Position numbers and translations under genes: made by a program. A DNA stretch of 44,080 bases from Pseudomonas viridiflava. Its GTDB lineage: Bacteria > Pseudomonadota > Gammaproteobacteria > Pseudomonadales > Pseudomonadaceae. Below are positions 14,427 to 23,694 of the stretch, in pieces; positions within the stretch are counted from its first letter, which is position 1; each line of letters begins with the position of its first letter. The notes below the pieces were generated by a model that ran no database searches, had not been told where the DNA came from, and was given only the letters and a program-made list of their open reading frames with translations. The stretch lies in NCBI RefSeq assembly GCF_900583165.1, contig NZ_UTKY01000042.1, forward strand, positions 1 through 44,080. Direction: 5' to 3'.

Positions 14427-16718
14427 ATGAAGAAGCTGTGTTTGCTCGGCCTTGTTGCCACTCTGGCCAGTCATCCCGTATGGGCAGAAACAAAGCCTGC
14501 TGCGCTTAAAGACAAGGACGCCTTCGTCAGCGACCTGCTCAAGCAAATGACCCTCGATGAAAAGATCGGCCAACTGCGCCTGATCAGCATCGGCCCCGAG
14601 ATGCCCCGCGAGATGATCCGTCAGGAAATCGCCGCCGGCCGTATCGGTGGCACGTTCAACTCCATCACCCGCCCGGAAAACCGTCCGATGCAGGACGCGG
14701 CCATGCGCAGCCGGTTGAAGATCCCGATGTTCTTCGCCTATGACGTGATCCACGGCCACCGCACCATTTTCCCGATCAGCCTGGCGCTGGCCTCCAGCTG
14801 GGACATGGACGCCATCGGCCGCTCCGGACGCATCGCCGCCCAGGAAGCCGCCGCCGACAGCCTCGACATCACCTTTGCGCCGATGGTCGACATCTCCCGC
14901 GACCCGCGCTGGGGCCGTACCTCCGAAGGCTTTGGCGAAGACACCTACCTGGTCTCGCGCATTGCCGAGGTCATGGTCAAGGCCTTCCAGGGCGTAAGCC
15001 CGGCCAATGCCGACAGCATCATGGCCAGCGTCAAGCACTTCGCCCTCTACGGCGCAGTCGAAGGCGGTCGCGACTACAACGTGGTCGACATGAGCCCCGT
15101 CAAGATGTACCAGGACTACCTGCCGCCTTATCACGCCGCGATCAAGGCCGGCTCGGGCGGTGTGATGGTGGCGCTGAACTCCATCAACGGCGTGCCCGCC
15201 ACCGCCAACACCTGGCTGATGAACGACCTGCTGCGCCGCGACTGGGGCTTCAGGGGCCTGGCCGTGAGCGACCACGGTGCAATCGTCGAGCTGATCAAGC
15301 ACGGCGTAGCCAAGGACGGGCGTGAAGCCGCCAAGCTGGCGATCAAGGCCGGTATCGACATGAGCATGAACGACTCGCTGTACGGCAAGGAATTGCCGGG
15401 GTTGCTCAAGTCTGGCGAGATCGAACAGAGCGACATCGACAACGCGGTGCGCGAAGTGCTCGCCGCCAAGTACGACATGGGCCTGTTCAAAGACCCGTAC
15501 CTGCGCATCGGCAAGGCAGAGGATGACCCGGCCGACACCAACGCCGACAGCCGCCTGCACCGTAGCGAGGCCCGCGATGTCGCACGCCGCAGCCTGGTGT
15601 TGCTGAAAAACCAGAACAACACCCTGCCGCTGAAAAAATCCGCGACCATCGCCCTGGTCGGCCCGCTGGCCAAGGCACCGATCGACATGATGGGCAGTTG
15701 GGCCGCCGCCGGTAAGCCCGAGCAATCAGTGACCCTGCTGGACGGCCTGAACGCGGTGATCGGCGAAAAGGGCAAGATCATCTATGCCCGTGGCGCTAAC
15801 ATCACCAGCGACAAGGCCGTGGTGGATTACCTCAACTTCCTCAACTTCGATGCCCCGGAAGTGGTGGATGACACCCGCCCGGCCCAAGTGATGATCGACG
15901 AAGCGGTCAAAGCCGCGAAGGATGCTGATGTCGTGGTCGCCGCCGTGGGCGAGTCCCGTGGTATGTCCCACGAGTCCTCCAGCCGCACCGACCTGAACAT
16001 CCCCCAGAGCCAGCGCGACCTGATCAAGGCCCTCAAGGCCACCGGCAAGCCGCTGGTGCTGGTGCTGATGAACGGCCGCCCGCTGTCGATCGTGGAAGAA
16101 AACCAACAGGCCGACGCCATCCTGGAAACCTGGTTCGCCGGCACCGAAGGCGGCAACGCCATTGCCGATGTGCTGTTTGGCGACTACAACCCGTCGGGCA
16201 AGCTGCCAATCACCTTCCCACGTTCGGTGGGGCAGATTCCCACCTACTACAACCACCTGACCGTTGGCCGGCCGTTCACGCCGGGCAAGCCTGGCAACTA
16301 CACCTCGCAGTACTTCGATGACACCACCGGGCCGCTGTTCCCGTTTGGTTACGGCCTGAGCTACACCACCTTCACTCTGTCTGACATGGCGCTGTCGTCC
16401 ACCACCCTGAACAAGAGCGGCAAGCTCGACGCCAGCGTGACCGTGACCAACACCGGCAAGGTCGATGGCGAAACCGTGGTGCAGTTGTATATCCAGGACG
16501 TGGCCGGCTCAATGATCCGCCCGATCAAGGAGCTGAAGAGCTTCCAGAAAGTCATGCTCAAGGCGGGCGAAGAGCGCACCTTGCACTTCACCCTTACCGA
16601 GGAAGACTTGAAGTTCTACAACACCCAGCTCAAGTTCGCGGCAGAACCGGGTGAGTTCAATGTGCAGATCGGCTTGGATTCCCAGGATGTGCAGCAGCAG
16701 ACCTTTGAACTGCTCTAA
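14427..16718 (+). CDS. bglX: Periplasmic beta-glucosidase BglX (GH3)
   Basis: A 763-aa glycoside hydrolase family 3 enzyme, full length. A signal peptide (1-20, ending PVWA) directs it to the periplasm. The GH3 N-terminal barrel (about 40-365) contains the KHF...G segment and the nucleophile Asp282 in GLAVSDHGA. The C-terminal alpha/beta domain (about 390-620) has VGESRGMSHESSSR, whose Glu516 lies where the acid/base is expected. A fibronectin type III-like domain ends the protein (about 650-755). It resembles E. coli BglX closely. It would release glucose from beta-linked oligosaccharides. AAGGA lies 8 bases before the start. Confidence 0.95.
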   Translation: MKKLCLLGLVATLASHPVWAETKPAALKDKDAFVSDLLKQMTLDEKIGQLRLISIGPEMPREMIRQEIAAGRIGGTFNSITRPENRPMQDAAMRSRLKIPMFFAYDVIHGHRTIFPISLALASSWDMDAIGRSGRIAAQEAAADSLDITFAPMVDISRDPRWGRTSEGFGEDTYLVSRIAEVMVKAFQGVSPANADSIMASVKHFALYGAVEGGRDYNVVDMSPVKMYQDYLPPYHAAIKAGSGGVMVALNSINGVPATANTWLMNDLLRRDWGFRGLAVSDHGAIVELIKHGVAKDGREAAKLAIKAGIDMSMNDSLYGKELPGLLKSGEIEQSDIDNAVREVLAAKYDMGLFKDPYLRIGKAEDDPADTNADSRLHRSEARDVARRSLVLLKNQNNTLPLKKSATIALVGPLAKAPIDMMGSWAAAGKPEQSVTLLDGLNAVIGEKGKIIYARGANITSDKAVVDYLNFLNFDAPEVVDDTRPAQVMIDEAVKAAKDADVVVAAVGESRGMSHESSSRTDLNIPQSQRDLIKALKATGKPLVLVLMNGRPLSIVEENQQADAILETWFAGTEGGNAIADVLFGDYNPSGKLPITFPRSVGQIPTYYNHLTVGRPFTPGKPGNYTSQYFDDTTGPLFPFGYGLSYTTFTLSDMALSSTTLNKSGKLDASVTVTNTGKVDGETVVQLYIQDVAGSMIRPIKELKSFQKVMLKAGEERTLHFTLTEEDLKFYNTQLKFAAEPGEFNVQIGLDSQDVQQQTFELL

Positions 16719-16734
16719 AGCCTGGTGAGGTTAA

Positions 16735-16829
16735 AAATGTGGGAGGGGGCTTGCCCCCGATTGCGGTGTGCCAGTCAGCCTATTTGTTACTGACACACCG
16801 CTATCGGGGGCAAGCCCCCTCCCACATTT
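16735..16829. repeat. REPIN (two inverted REPs)
   Basis: A 95-bp element of the GTGGGAGGGGGCTTGC family. Its arms continue into CCCCCGATTGCGGTGTG on the left and CACACCGCTATCGGGGG on the right. It lies 16 bp after bglX and 16 bp before the stop of the convergent phospholipase-D-family gene, so it may act as a bidirectional transcript end. Confidence 0.93.
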
Positions 16830-16845
16830 GCCCTCAGTGCTCTAA

Positions 16846-18003
16846 CTAACCGCGTCGATCCAGCAGGTTCACCACCAACCGATCAATCCACCCCCACACC
16901 CGCTGCTTCACCCTCCGCCACAACGGCCGCGACTTCCACGCCTCCAGGCTAACCGCCAGGCTCTGCTCGAAATCCCGCTCAAAACTGGCTTTAACCGACG
17001 ACGTCAGCTCAGGGTCCAACGCTTCCAGGTTGGCCTCCAGGTTAAAGCGCAGATTCCAGTGATCGAAATTGCACGAGCCGATGCTCACCCAATCGTCCAC
17101 CAGCACCATTTTCAGGTGCAGGAAGCATGGCTGATATTCAAAAATCTGCACGCCGGAGCGTAGCAATCGCGGGTAATAGCGGTGCCCGGCGTAACGCACG
17201 GAGGGGTGGTCGGTGCGCGGGCCGGTGAGCAGCAAGCGTACATCCACGCCCCGCCCCGCTGCCCGGCGCAAGGCGCGACGCACGCTCCACGTCGGCAAGA
17301 AGTACGGAGTCGCCAGCCAGATCCGTTGCTGGCCACTGTTCAAGGCGCGGATCAGCGACTGCAAAATATCGCGGTGCTGGCGGGCGTCGGCGTAGGCCAC
17401 ACGCCCCAGGCCCGGGCCGGTGGCAGGCATCTTGGGCAAACGCGGCAAGCCGAAACGGGTCGCGGGTTTCCACTCACGGCGGGCGACGTTGGCATGCCAT
17501 TGGCGATCGAACAGCGCTTGCCAATCCAGCACCAAAGGCCCGCTGATCTGAACCATTACCTCATGCCAATCGGACGCGTCATTGCCTGGCGTCCAGAATT
17601 CATCGGTCACGCCGGTACCGCCGACAAACGCGACGCCGTGGTCAATCAGCAGCAGTTTGCGGTGGTCGCGGTACAGGTTGCGCATCCAACGGCGCCAGCT
17701 CAGGCGATTGTAAAAACGCAGTTCCACACCCGCATCGGTCAGGCGTCTACGCAACCCAAGGGTAAACGCCAGGCTGCCGTAGTCATCAAACAGGCAGCGC
17801 ACCTGCACGCCGCGTTCGGCCGCCAGCACCAGCGCCTGCACCAAGGCGTCGGCGCACGCGCCGGCCTCCACCAGGTACAACTCCAAATCGACTTGCCGCT
17901 CGGCGCGGGCAATGCCCACCAGCATCTGCGGGAAGAAACTCGGCCCGTCGACCAACAACTCGAAGCGATTGGCGCTGCGCCACGGGAACACTGCACCGCT
18001 CAT
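16846..18003 (-). CDS. Cardiolipin synthase-like PLD-family enzyme (ClsB type)
   Basis: A 385-aa phospholipase-D superfamily protein with two complete HKD motifs: H114-x-K116-x4-D121 in YRDHRKLLLID, and H296-x-K298-x4-D303 in FLHLKMVLVDD. There is no long N-terminal transmembrane hairpin like that of ClsA, so it fits the ClsB/YbhO type better. Such enzymes make cardiolipin from phosphatidylglycerol or phosphatidylethanolamine at the inner membrane. The start is one base after the stop of the YceI gene, so the two are co-transcribed. Other phosphatidyltransferase chemistry cannot be excluded. Confidence 0.88.
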   Translation of the reverse strand: MSGAVFPWRSANRFELLVDGPSFFPQMLVGIARAERQVDLELYLVEAGACADALVQALVLAAERGVQVRCLFDDYGSLAFTLGLRRRLTDAGVELRFYNRLSWRRWMRNLYRDHRKLLLIDHGVAFVGGTGVTDEFWTPGNDASDWHEVMVQISGPLVLDWQALFDRQWHANVARREWKPATRFGLPRLPKMPATGPGLGRVAYADARQHRDILQSLIRALNSGQQRIWLATPYFLPTWSVRRALRRAAGRGVDVRLLLTGPRTDHPSVRYAGHRYYPRLLRSGVQIFEYQPCFLHLKMVLVDDWVSIGSCNFDHWNLRFNLEANLEALDPELTSSVKASFERDFEQSLAVSLEAWKSRPLWRRVKQRVWGWIDRLVVNLLDRRG

Positions 18004-18004
18004 G

Positions 18005-18595
18005 TCAACGCGCCGTGAAAATCAGCACCGCGCCCACCGGTACCGACAGACTGATAGAGGCCAACCCGGCCGCCTTGCGCAATGCGGCAACACCGGGCAT
18101 CAGGTCAAAGTCCTCGGCATGCAACACCACCGGCTCCAGGGTGACCACCTGGAAACGCCGGTCATCCAGGCGCGTGGCCAACAGCTCGGCGCTGTAGGTC
18201 TGGGTCTTGCCGTGCAGGGTGACGCTCAGGGGCAGGCGCAATTCCAGCTGCGCGCCCGGCGCCAAATCATTGATGGGTTGCAGGTTGATCTGCGCATTGA
18301 TCAGCGCATCGGGGAAGGTTTTGATCTCGAACAGCTCATTGCGCATGCGCTCATCGCGCAGGGGTATGCCGCTGTTGACGGACTCCAGCTCCACTTCCAC
18401 CTGTGCAGCACCTTTGCCGTCGACCTTGCCGTGCAACACCAGAAAGCGATGGACTTCGGCAATCTCGGTGTTCTTGGTGGTGACGAATGACAGGCGCGAG
18501 GACTCGTTATCCAAGTACCAGTCGGCGTGGGCCGGTACGGCAGCGGCGGCCAGCAGGGCGAAGGCCAGGGGTTTGATGACAGAAGCGTTGAACAT
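18005..18595 (-). CDS. YceI-family periplasmic protein
   Basis: A 196-aa protein with a signal peptide (1-24, ending PAHA) and a YceI-type lipocalin-like beta barrel. The opening WYLDNESSRLSFVTTKN and the central LRDERMRNELFEIKTFPDA block are characteristic. YceI proteins bind polyisoprenoid or other lipophilic ligands in the periplasm. Placed directly before the cardiolipin synthase-like gene, it suggests a shared envelope-lipid role, but this is inference from context only. Confidence 0.9.
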   Translation of the reverse strand: MFNASVIKPLAFALLAAAAVPAHADWYLDNESSRLSFVTTKNTEIAEVHRFLVLHGKVDGKGAAQVEVELESVNSGIPLRDERMRNELFEIKTFPDALINAQINLQPINDLAPGAQLELRLPLSVTLHGKTQTYSAELLATRLDDRRFQVVTLEPVVLHAEDFDLMPGVAALRKAAGLASISLSVPVGAVLIFTAR

Positions 18596-18683
18596 TAAAG
18601 ACTCGTGGGAAAAAAACCTGAACGAACCTTAAGCGCAATGTCACAAGCGGCGCAAATCCAATGTGGCAGCGGCGGTGCGACCG

Positions 18684-19445
18684 TCAGGCCAATGCCCGCT
18701 GCACTTCACCCACTGCCTGCTCCAAACTGGCCATATGCAGATTCAACACCCGCTCCACCGGTGCCTGATGCATCGGCCAGTGCAGCGCCATGCTCCCCAC
18801 CAAGCGCCCATTCGCACGCACCGGCAATGCCACCGCACGAATCAAAAACGGTAACCGCACTGGGTACTCCCAATACCCTTCGGTACGCTGACCAAAACCC
18901 TGATGTTGGCTTTGCTCGCAAGCGTGGTATTGCTCATCCGCCGCCACCTGTTCGCGGCCTGCGAGACGCTGCACCTCTTCGGCTGGCAATTGGGTGAGGC
19001 ACGCCTTGCCCATCGCCGAATGGAACAGGCTGGCATGCTGGCCGACGATCTGGCAGTTGTTGGGATAAAGCTTGCGCAGCACGCCAGGGATCGCGCTTTC
19101 CATGACTTCCAGGCGCTCGCCATCAAAGCAGGACAAGTCCACTACCAAGCCGGTGCGTTCGCTGAGTTCCAGCAGCCAGGGTGCGGCGCTTTCTACCACT
19201 TGGCGCTTGAAACGTTGCTGAGTGTCGCCGAACAGACGCTGGGCGCGCAGACGGTAACGCCGGTCGCTCAGGCCACGGTAAACCCAGCCCTGATCCTGCA
19301 GGGTCAGCAACATGCGTGACACGGTGGCCTTGGGCAAACGCGTGAGGTAGTGCAACTCCTCAAGCCCCAAGGCCTGGTGCTCGCCCAGCAACTCGACGAT
19401 TGCCAATGCGCGCTCAACCGAGCGTACGGTGCCTGTCTCGGCCAT
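18684..19445 (-). CDS. IclR-family transcriptional regulator
   Basis: A 253-aa regulator. The N-terminal winged HTH spans about residues 8-62 (SVERALAIVELLGEHQ, then HYLTRLPKATVSRMLLTLQDQGWVYR). The IclR effector-binding domain follows (about 80-250), including HSAMGKACLTQLP and the SMALHWP region. GGGAG lies about 7 bases before the ATG at 19445, so this start is preferred over the longer open frame, which runs into the amidase gene. It lies immediately downstream of the amidase in the same direction and probably controls the amidase/transporter/amidohydrolase cluster. Confidence 0.92.
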   Translation of the reverse strand: MAETGTVRSVERALAIVELLGEHQALGLEELHYLTRLPKATVSRMLLTLQDQGWVYRGLSDRRYRLRAQRLFGDTQQRFKRQVVESAAPWLLELSERTGLVVDLSCFDGERLEVMESAIPGVLRKLYPNNCQIVGQHASLFHSAMGKACLTQLPAEEVQRLAGREQVAADEQYHACEQSQHQGFGQRTEGYWEYPVRLPFLIRAVALPVRANGRLVGSMALHWPMHQAPVERVLNLHMASLEQAVGEVQRALA

Positions 19446-19509
19446 GTTCGATCTCCCTGATGCCGGTGGATGATCATTTTTCACAGCAAGATACAGGCCC
19501 GGTTGCCCC

Positions 19510-20952
19510 TCAACCCGTCGATTCAAGGCACGGCGGCGGGCGGCGCTGCACCCATTGCGTCAACTGTTCATGGGCGTAAGCCAATTGCAGCACCGCTCGG
19601 TCCGCCTGGGCTGGGCCGATGATCTGCACGCCCATCGGCAGGCCCTGGGGGTTAAAGCCCACCGGAATGCTCATGCTTGGCAAACCGGCCAGGGTCGGGC
19701 CGATCACGACTTCCATCCAGCGATGATAAGTGTCCATTTCTCGCCCGCCCACGAGGCGTGGCCACGGCTGTTGTGCATCGAAAGGGAACACTTGGGCCGT
19801 GGGCAACAACAGGAAATCGTAACGTTCGAACAATTTGGCCAAGGCGCGATACCACTCACTGCGGTCCACCGATGCCTGGTACACCTGCTGCGCGCTCAAG
19901 CCCAGGCCGCCCTCCACTTCCCATTGTGCTTCGGGCTTGAGCAACGCTCGTTTTTGCGGGTTGGCGTACGCCGCACCCAAGTTGCCGTGCACCAGCCAAT
20001 GGCGATGCACCAGCCAACTGCGCCACAGCCGCGCCATGGAAAAGTCCGGCTGGCAGCTTTCCACGTCACAACCCAGCGCCGAGAAATCGCCGAGGGCCGA
20101 TTCGCACAAGTTCAGCACGCCATCGTCCATCGGCAGGTAGCCGTTGTAGTCGCCCAGCCAGCCCAGGCGCACGCCTTTGAAATCCCGTTGCAACGGTTGG
20201 CCCAGCACCGCCGGGTCATCCTTCGATGACAGCGGCACTCGTGGGTCGTAACCTGCCTGGATGCTCAGCAAGCGCGCCACATCCGTTACGCTGCGGCCCA
20301 TCGGGCCTTCGGTGCCCAACTGCTGCACGAACAGTTCTGGCGTCGGCCCGTAGGGCACTCGGCCTTGGGACGGTCGCAGGCCAAACACATTGTTGAACGC
20401 CGCCGGGTTGCGCAGCGAGCCCATCATGTCGCTGCCATCCGCCACCGGCAGCATACGCAGCGCCAGTGCCGCCGCCGCCCCGCCGCTGCTGCCGCCTGCT
20501 ACCAGGCTTGAGTCGTAGGCATTGCCGGTGGTGCCAAACAAGGTGTTGTAGGTTTGCGAGCCCAGGCCGAATTCCGGCACGTTGGTCTTGCCGATAATGA
20601 TCGCGCCACTGGCCCGCACCCGCGCCACGCTGATGGCGTCTTCGGTGGGCACATGCTCGGCGAACAGTGGCGAACCCAAGGTGGTGCGCACGCCCTTGGT
20701 GGCCGCCAGGTCCTTGATCGCCTGGGGCATGCCGTGCATCCAGCCGCGTGACTGGCCTTGGTCCAACTCACGATCACAGGCCCGCGCTTCGGCCAGTACT
20801 TCATCGGCATCGCGCAGTGAAACCAGCGCATTTACGCCTGGGTTGAAGCGCTGGATCTGCGCTAGGTACGCCTGCATCACCTCTTCGCACGAGACCTGCC
20901 GCGCATGGATCGAACGCGACAATTGCGTGGCATCCCAGTCGACAATACTCAA
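19510..20952 (-). CDS. Amidase signature-family amidase
   Basis: A 480-aa amidase with the Ser-cisSer-Lys triad region intact: Lys80 in QAIKDLAATKG, the GGSSGG loop (153-158), and the nucleophile Ser179 in DGSDMMGSLRNPA. The C-terminal LPMGVQIIGPAQADRAVLQLAYAHEQ is also typical. It starts with TTG, since TTGA overlaps the stop of the upstream MFS gene and GAGGTG lies 6 bases upstream. It should hydrolyse an amide to a carboxylate and ammonia in the cytoplasm. With the neighbouring transporter and M20 hydrolase it may degrade an amidated or N-acyl compound. Confidence 0.92.
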   Translation of the reverse strand: MSIVDWDATQLSRSIHARQVSCEEVMQAYLAQIQRFNPGVNALVSLRDADEVLAEARACDRELDQGQSRGWMHGMPQAIKDLAATKGVRTTLGSPLFAEHVPTEDAISVARVRASGAIIIGKTNVPEFGLGSQTYNTLFGTTGNAYDSSLVAGGSSGGAAAALALRMLPVADGSDMMGSLRNPAAFNNVFGLRPSQGRVPYGPTPELFVQQLGTEGPMGRSVTDVARLLSIQAGYDPRVPLSSKDDPAVLGQPLQRDFKGVRLGWLGDYNGYLPMDDGVLNLCESALGDFSALGCDVESCQPDFSMARLWRSWLVHRHWLVHGNLGAAYANPQKRALLKPEAQWEVEGGLGLSAQQVYQASVDRSEWYRALAKLFERYDFLLLPTAQVFPFDAQQPWPRLVGGREMDTYHRWMEVVIGPTLAGLPSMSIPVGFNPQGLPMGVQIIGPAQADRAVLQLAYAHEQLTQWVQRRPPPCLESTG

Positions 20953-22259
20953 GGCTTCACCTCACTCGAAAACGGCTGCGGCCGCTTGGCCCGCGGTGCC
21001 TCGTGCATGCAATACGTGCCCATCAGCGTGAGCACGCAGGCGAACAACACATAGAACGATGGCGCCACCGGCGTGCCCAACACTTTGGTCAGCCAAGTCA
21101 CGATCAACGGCGCGAAACCACCGAACACCATAACTGCCACGTTATAGGCCACTGACACACCCGTCGAGCGCACTTCGATGGGGAACTGCTCGGCCAAAGC
21201 CGTCGGCGCCGGGCCAAAGAACCCGCCGATGGCGGTGCATAGCATCACCTGCATCACCAGTAAACGCTCGATCGACGGCGCTGCGGCAACCCACACATAC
21301 AGCGGGTAGACCATCACGAAAAACGCCAGGGTGAACGCCATCAACACCGGGCGCCGCCCCAGGCGATCGGAGAGCATGCCCGACAGTGGAATCACCACGG
21401 TCATCAGCGCCACCGCCAACATCTGCACCATCAATACCTGATCCAGCGGCAGGCCGAGGCTTTTGTGCGCGAAGGTCGGCATGTTCACCAGCACCACGTA
21501 AAACGACACCGTCGCGCCACACGCCAGCCCCATGGACACCAGGATGCTGCGCCGATACTCACGCACCACCTGCATCAGGCTCGGCGCCGGGCCGGTCGCG
21601 TGTTTTCGCGCCTCGATAAATTCCTCGGGGTCTTCCATATGCCGGCGGATCCACAGCCCCACCGGGCCGATCAGCAAGCCAAACACAAACGGCAAGCGCC
21701 AGCCCCACAGGTCGAGGGTTTCCGGCGAGAAGAAGTGGGTGACCATCGCCACCATCGCCGCCCCACCAAACACCGCCAGGCACTGCCCCACCAGTTGCCA
21801 GGAGCCATACAATCCCTTGCGATGGGCCGGTGCGCTTTCCACCAGGAACGCCGTGGCACTGGCGTATTCACCACCGGTGGCAAAGCCTTGGAGCATGCGC
21901 GCCACCACGATCAGCAACGGCGCGCCCATGCCGATGGCGGCATAGTTCGGTGCGAAGGCGATCAGCGCGATGGACACGGTCATCAGCCGGATAATCAACT
22001 GCATCGCCGCCTTGCGGCCTTTGCGGTCCGAATACATTCCCAACAGGATGCCCCCCACCGGGCGCATGAAAAAACCCACGCCGAAGGTAGCCAAGGCCAT
22101 CAGCAGCGAGGCGTATTCGTCGTCTGACGGGAAAAACTGCCGGGCGATGATGCTCGCCAGGAAGCCGTAAACGATGAAGTCATACCATTCCAACGCATTG
22201 CCGATGACCGCCGCCACCACCTGGCGGGTACGGGATACGCCTGTGTGTGAAGTCTGCAT
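20949..22259 (-). CDS. MFS transporter, metabolite:H+ symporter (MHS) type
   Basis: A 436-aa inner-membrane protein with 12 predicted helices. It begins with the MHS hallmark GNALEWYDFIVYGFLA, then shows RPVGGILLGMYSDRKGRKAAM (motif A) and RMLQGFATGGEYASATAFLVE in TM4-5. These are typical of proton symporters for organic acids and related metabolites. The ATG at 22259 is chosen with GGAG upstream; the longer open frame runs through a REPIN into the preceding gene. Its stop overlaps the amidase start, so uptake and hydrolysis are probably coupled. The substrate is unknown. Confidence 0.92.
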   Translation of the reverse strand: MQTSHTGVSRTRQVVAAVIGNALEWYDFIVYGFLASIIARQFFPSDDEYASLLMALATFGVGFFMRPVGGILLGMYSDRKGRKAAMQLIIRLMTVSIALIAFAPNYAAIGMGAPLLIVVARMLQGFATGGEYASATAFLVESAPAHRKGLYGSWQLVGQCLAVFGGAAMVAMVTHFFSPETLDLWGWRLPFVFGLLIGPVGLWIRRHMEDPEEFIEARKHATGPAPSLMQVVREYRRSILVSMGLACGATVSFYVVLVNMPTFAHKSLGLPLDQVLMVQMLAVALMTVVIPLSGMLSDRLGRRPVLMAFTLAFFVMVYPLYVWVAAAPSIERLLVMQVMLCTAIGGFFGPAPTALAEQFPIEVRSTGVSVAYNVAVMVFGGFAPLIVTWLTKVLGTPVAPSFYVLFACVLTLMGTYCMHEAPRAKRPQPFSSEVKP

Positions 22260-22278
22260 GAGGAACACTCCATTCAGT

Positions 22279-22381
22279 TTGTAGGAGCGAGCTTGCTCGC
22301 GAAAAACGAACAGGCGACTCGGGCACTCAGAAAACGCTGCGTTATCGTTAACGACCTTCGCGAGCAAGCTCGCTCCTACAA
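22279..22381. repeat. REPIN of the GTAGGAGCGAGCTTGCTCGCGAA family
   Basis: Inverted REPs TTGTAGGAGCGAGCTTGCTC (left) and the complement (right) bound a 103-bp element of a second REP family, different from the other REPINs here. It fills nearly the whole 116-bp gap between the M20 and MFS genes, and its right edge contains the TAG stop codon of the M20 gene (22376-22378). Confidence 0.9.
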
Positions 22382-23542
22382 CCAGCTCTCGGCCAGCGCG
22401 CCCCAATAGGCGGAGCCGGTCAGCAGGATGTCGTCGTTGAAGTCATAGGCGGGGTTATGCACCATCGGCCGCGACACGCCGTTGCCGATAAACAGGTAGC
22501 TGCCGGGGCAGCGCTGCAGCATCCAGGCGAAGTCTTCGCTGCCCATCAGGGTGCGGGTGTTGCCGTCCACGGCGTCGGCGCCAAGCAAGGCGACACCGAC
22601 CTGGCGGGCGAACTCGGTTTCTTCGGGGTGGTTGACCAGCACCGGGTACGCCGGGCGATGTTCGATCTGCACAGTACAGCCGAAGCTGGCGGCCTGGGTG
22701 TGGATGATGGCGAACACCCGCTCCAGCATCTGCTCGCGCACTTTGGGGTTGAGCGCGCGCAAGCTCAAGCGCAGCAATGCTTCTTGCGGAATCACATTGG
22801 CAGCCTGGCCCGCTTGCAGGGCGCCGACCGTGACCACGGCAGCTTCCTGGGTGTCGATATTGCGCGCCACCACCGTCTGCAATGCCATGACCATGCTCGC
22901 CGCCGCCACCAGCGGGTCCACCGTCAGATGGGGCATGGAGCCGTGGCCGCCGACGCCTTCCAACGTGACGGTGAGCAAGTCCTGAGACGCCATCATCGGC
23001 CCCACTCGCAGGCCCAGATGCCCCGCTGGCAAGCCCGGCATATTGTGCATGCCGAACAGGCCATCGCAGGGGAAGCGCTCCAGCAAACCGTCGGCGAGCA
23101 TGGCTTCCGCGCCGCCCTGGCCTTCTTCCGCGGGTTGGAAAATCAGGTTTAACGTACCGTCGAATTGCCGCGTGGCCGCCAGGTAGCGCGCGGCACCCAG
23201 CAGCATGGTGGTGTGGCCGTCATGCCCACAGGCGTGCATGCACCCGGCGTGTTGGCTGGTGTAGGTTGCGCCGGTATTTTCGATGATGGGCAAGGCGTCC
23301 ATGTCGGCGCGGATGCCCAGGGTGCGTGAGCTGCTGCCGTTGCGCAGTACGCCGACGACGCCGGTCTTGCCGATGCCGGTATGAACCTCATAGCCCCACT
23401 CCCTCAGCGACTTGGCCACCAGCGCACTGGTGCGGTTTTCCTCAAAGCCGAGTTCGGGATGGGCGTGAATATCCTGACGCACGGCGTGCAAGTCGCTGGC
23501 GACGTCGCTGAGCCAATCCAGGATGTGCTGGTGTGGGCGCAT
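22376..23542 (-). CDS. M20-family amidohydrolase
   Basis: A 388-aa metal-dependent amidohydrolase of the hippurate/N-acyl-amino-acid hydrolase type. Visible motifs are HAHPELGFEE (26-35), RADMDALPI (78-86), the dimetal ligands Cys105 and His107 in ACGHDGH, PAEEGQGGAEAM (137-148) and the late MGSEDFAWML. A dimerisation domain lies between. A GAGGAG site precedes the ATG. The first gene of the cluster, it is followed by a REPIN, the MHS transporter and the amidase. The last sense codons run into the REPIN, whose edge supplies the TAG stop, so the C-terminus may have been trimmed or extended when the repeat arrived. Confidence 0.92.
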   Translation of the reverse strand: MRPHQHILDWLSDVASDLHAVRQDIHAHPELGFEENRTSALVAKSLREWGYEVHTGIGKTGVVGVLRNGSSSRTLGIRADMDALPIIENTGATYTSQHAGCMHACGHDGHTTMLLGAARYLAATRQFDGTLNLIFQPAEEGQGGAEAMLADGLLERFPCDGLFGMHNMPGLPAGHLGLRVGPMMASQDLLTVTLEGVGGHGSMPHLTVDPLVAAASMVMALQTVVARNIDTQEAAVVTVGALQAGQAANVIPQEALLRLSLRALNPKVREQMLERVFAIIHTQAASFGCTVQIEHRPAYPVLVNHPEETEFARQVGVALLGADAVDGNTRTLMGSEDFAWMLQRCPGSYLFIGNGVSRPMVHNPAYDFNDDILLTGSAYWGALAESWL

Positions 23543-23694
23543 GGGTGATTCTCCTCACAGGCGGGTGTTCCCGTTCTTGTTTGCTGCACACCGCCAGCTA
23601 ACCGCGATGCGCGCGCGAGGACAATCAAAGGTGGTTCCACCCTGTGGAACCTCAGGGGCCCTGCCCATCACTTCCACGGGGGATGTGTGGTGCG

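Noticed and set aside
14280..15725. 481-aa open frame opposite bglX
   Set aside because: Antisense shadow; rich in Val/Gly/His/Asp, no family, and bglX is unambiguous.
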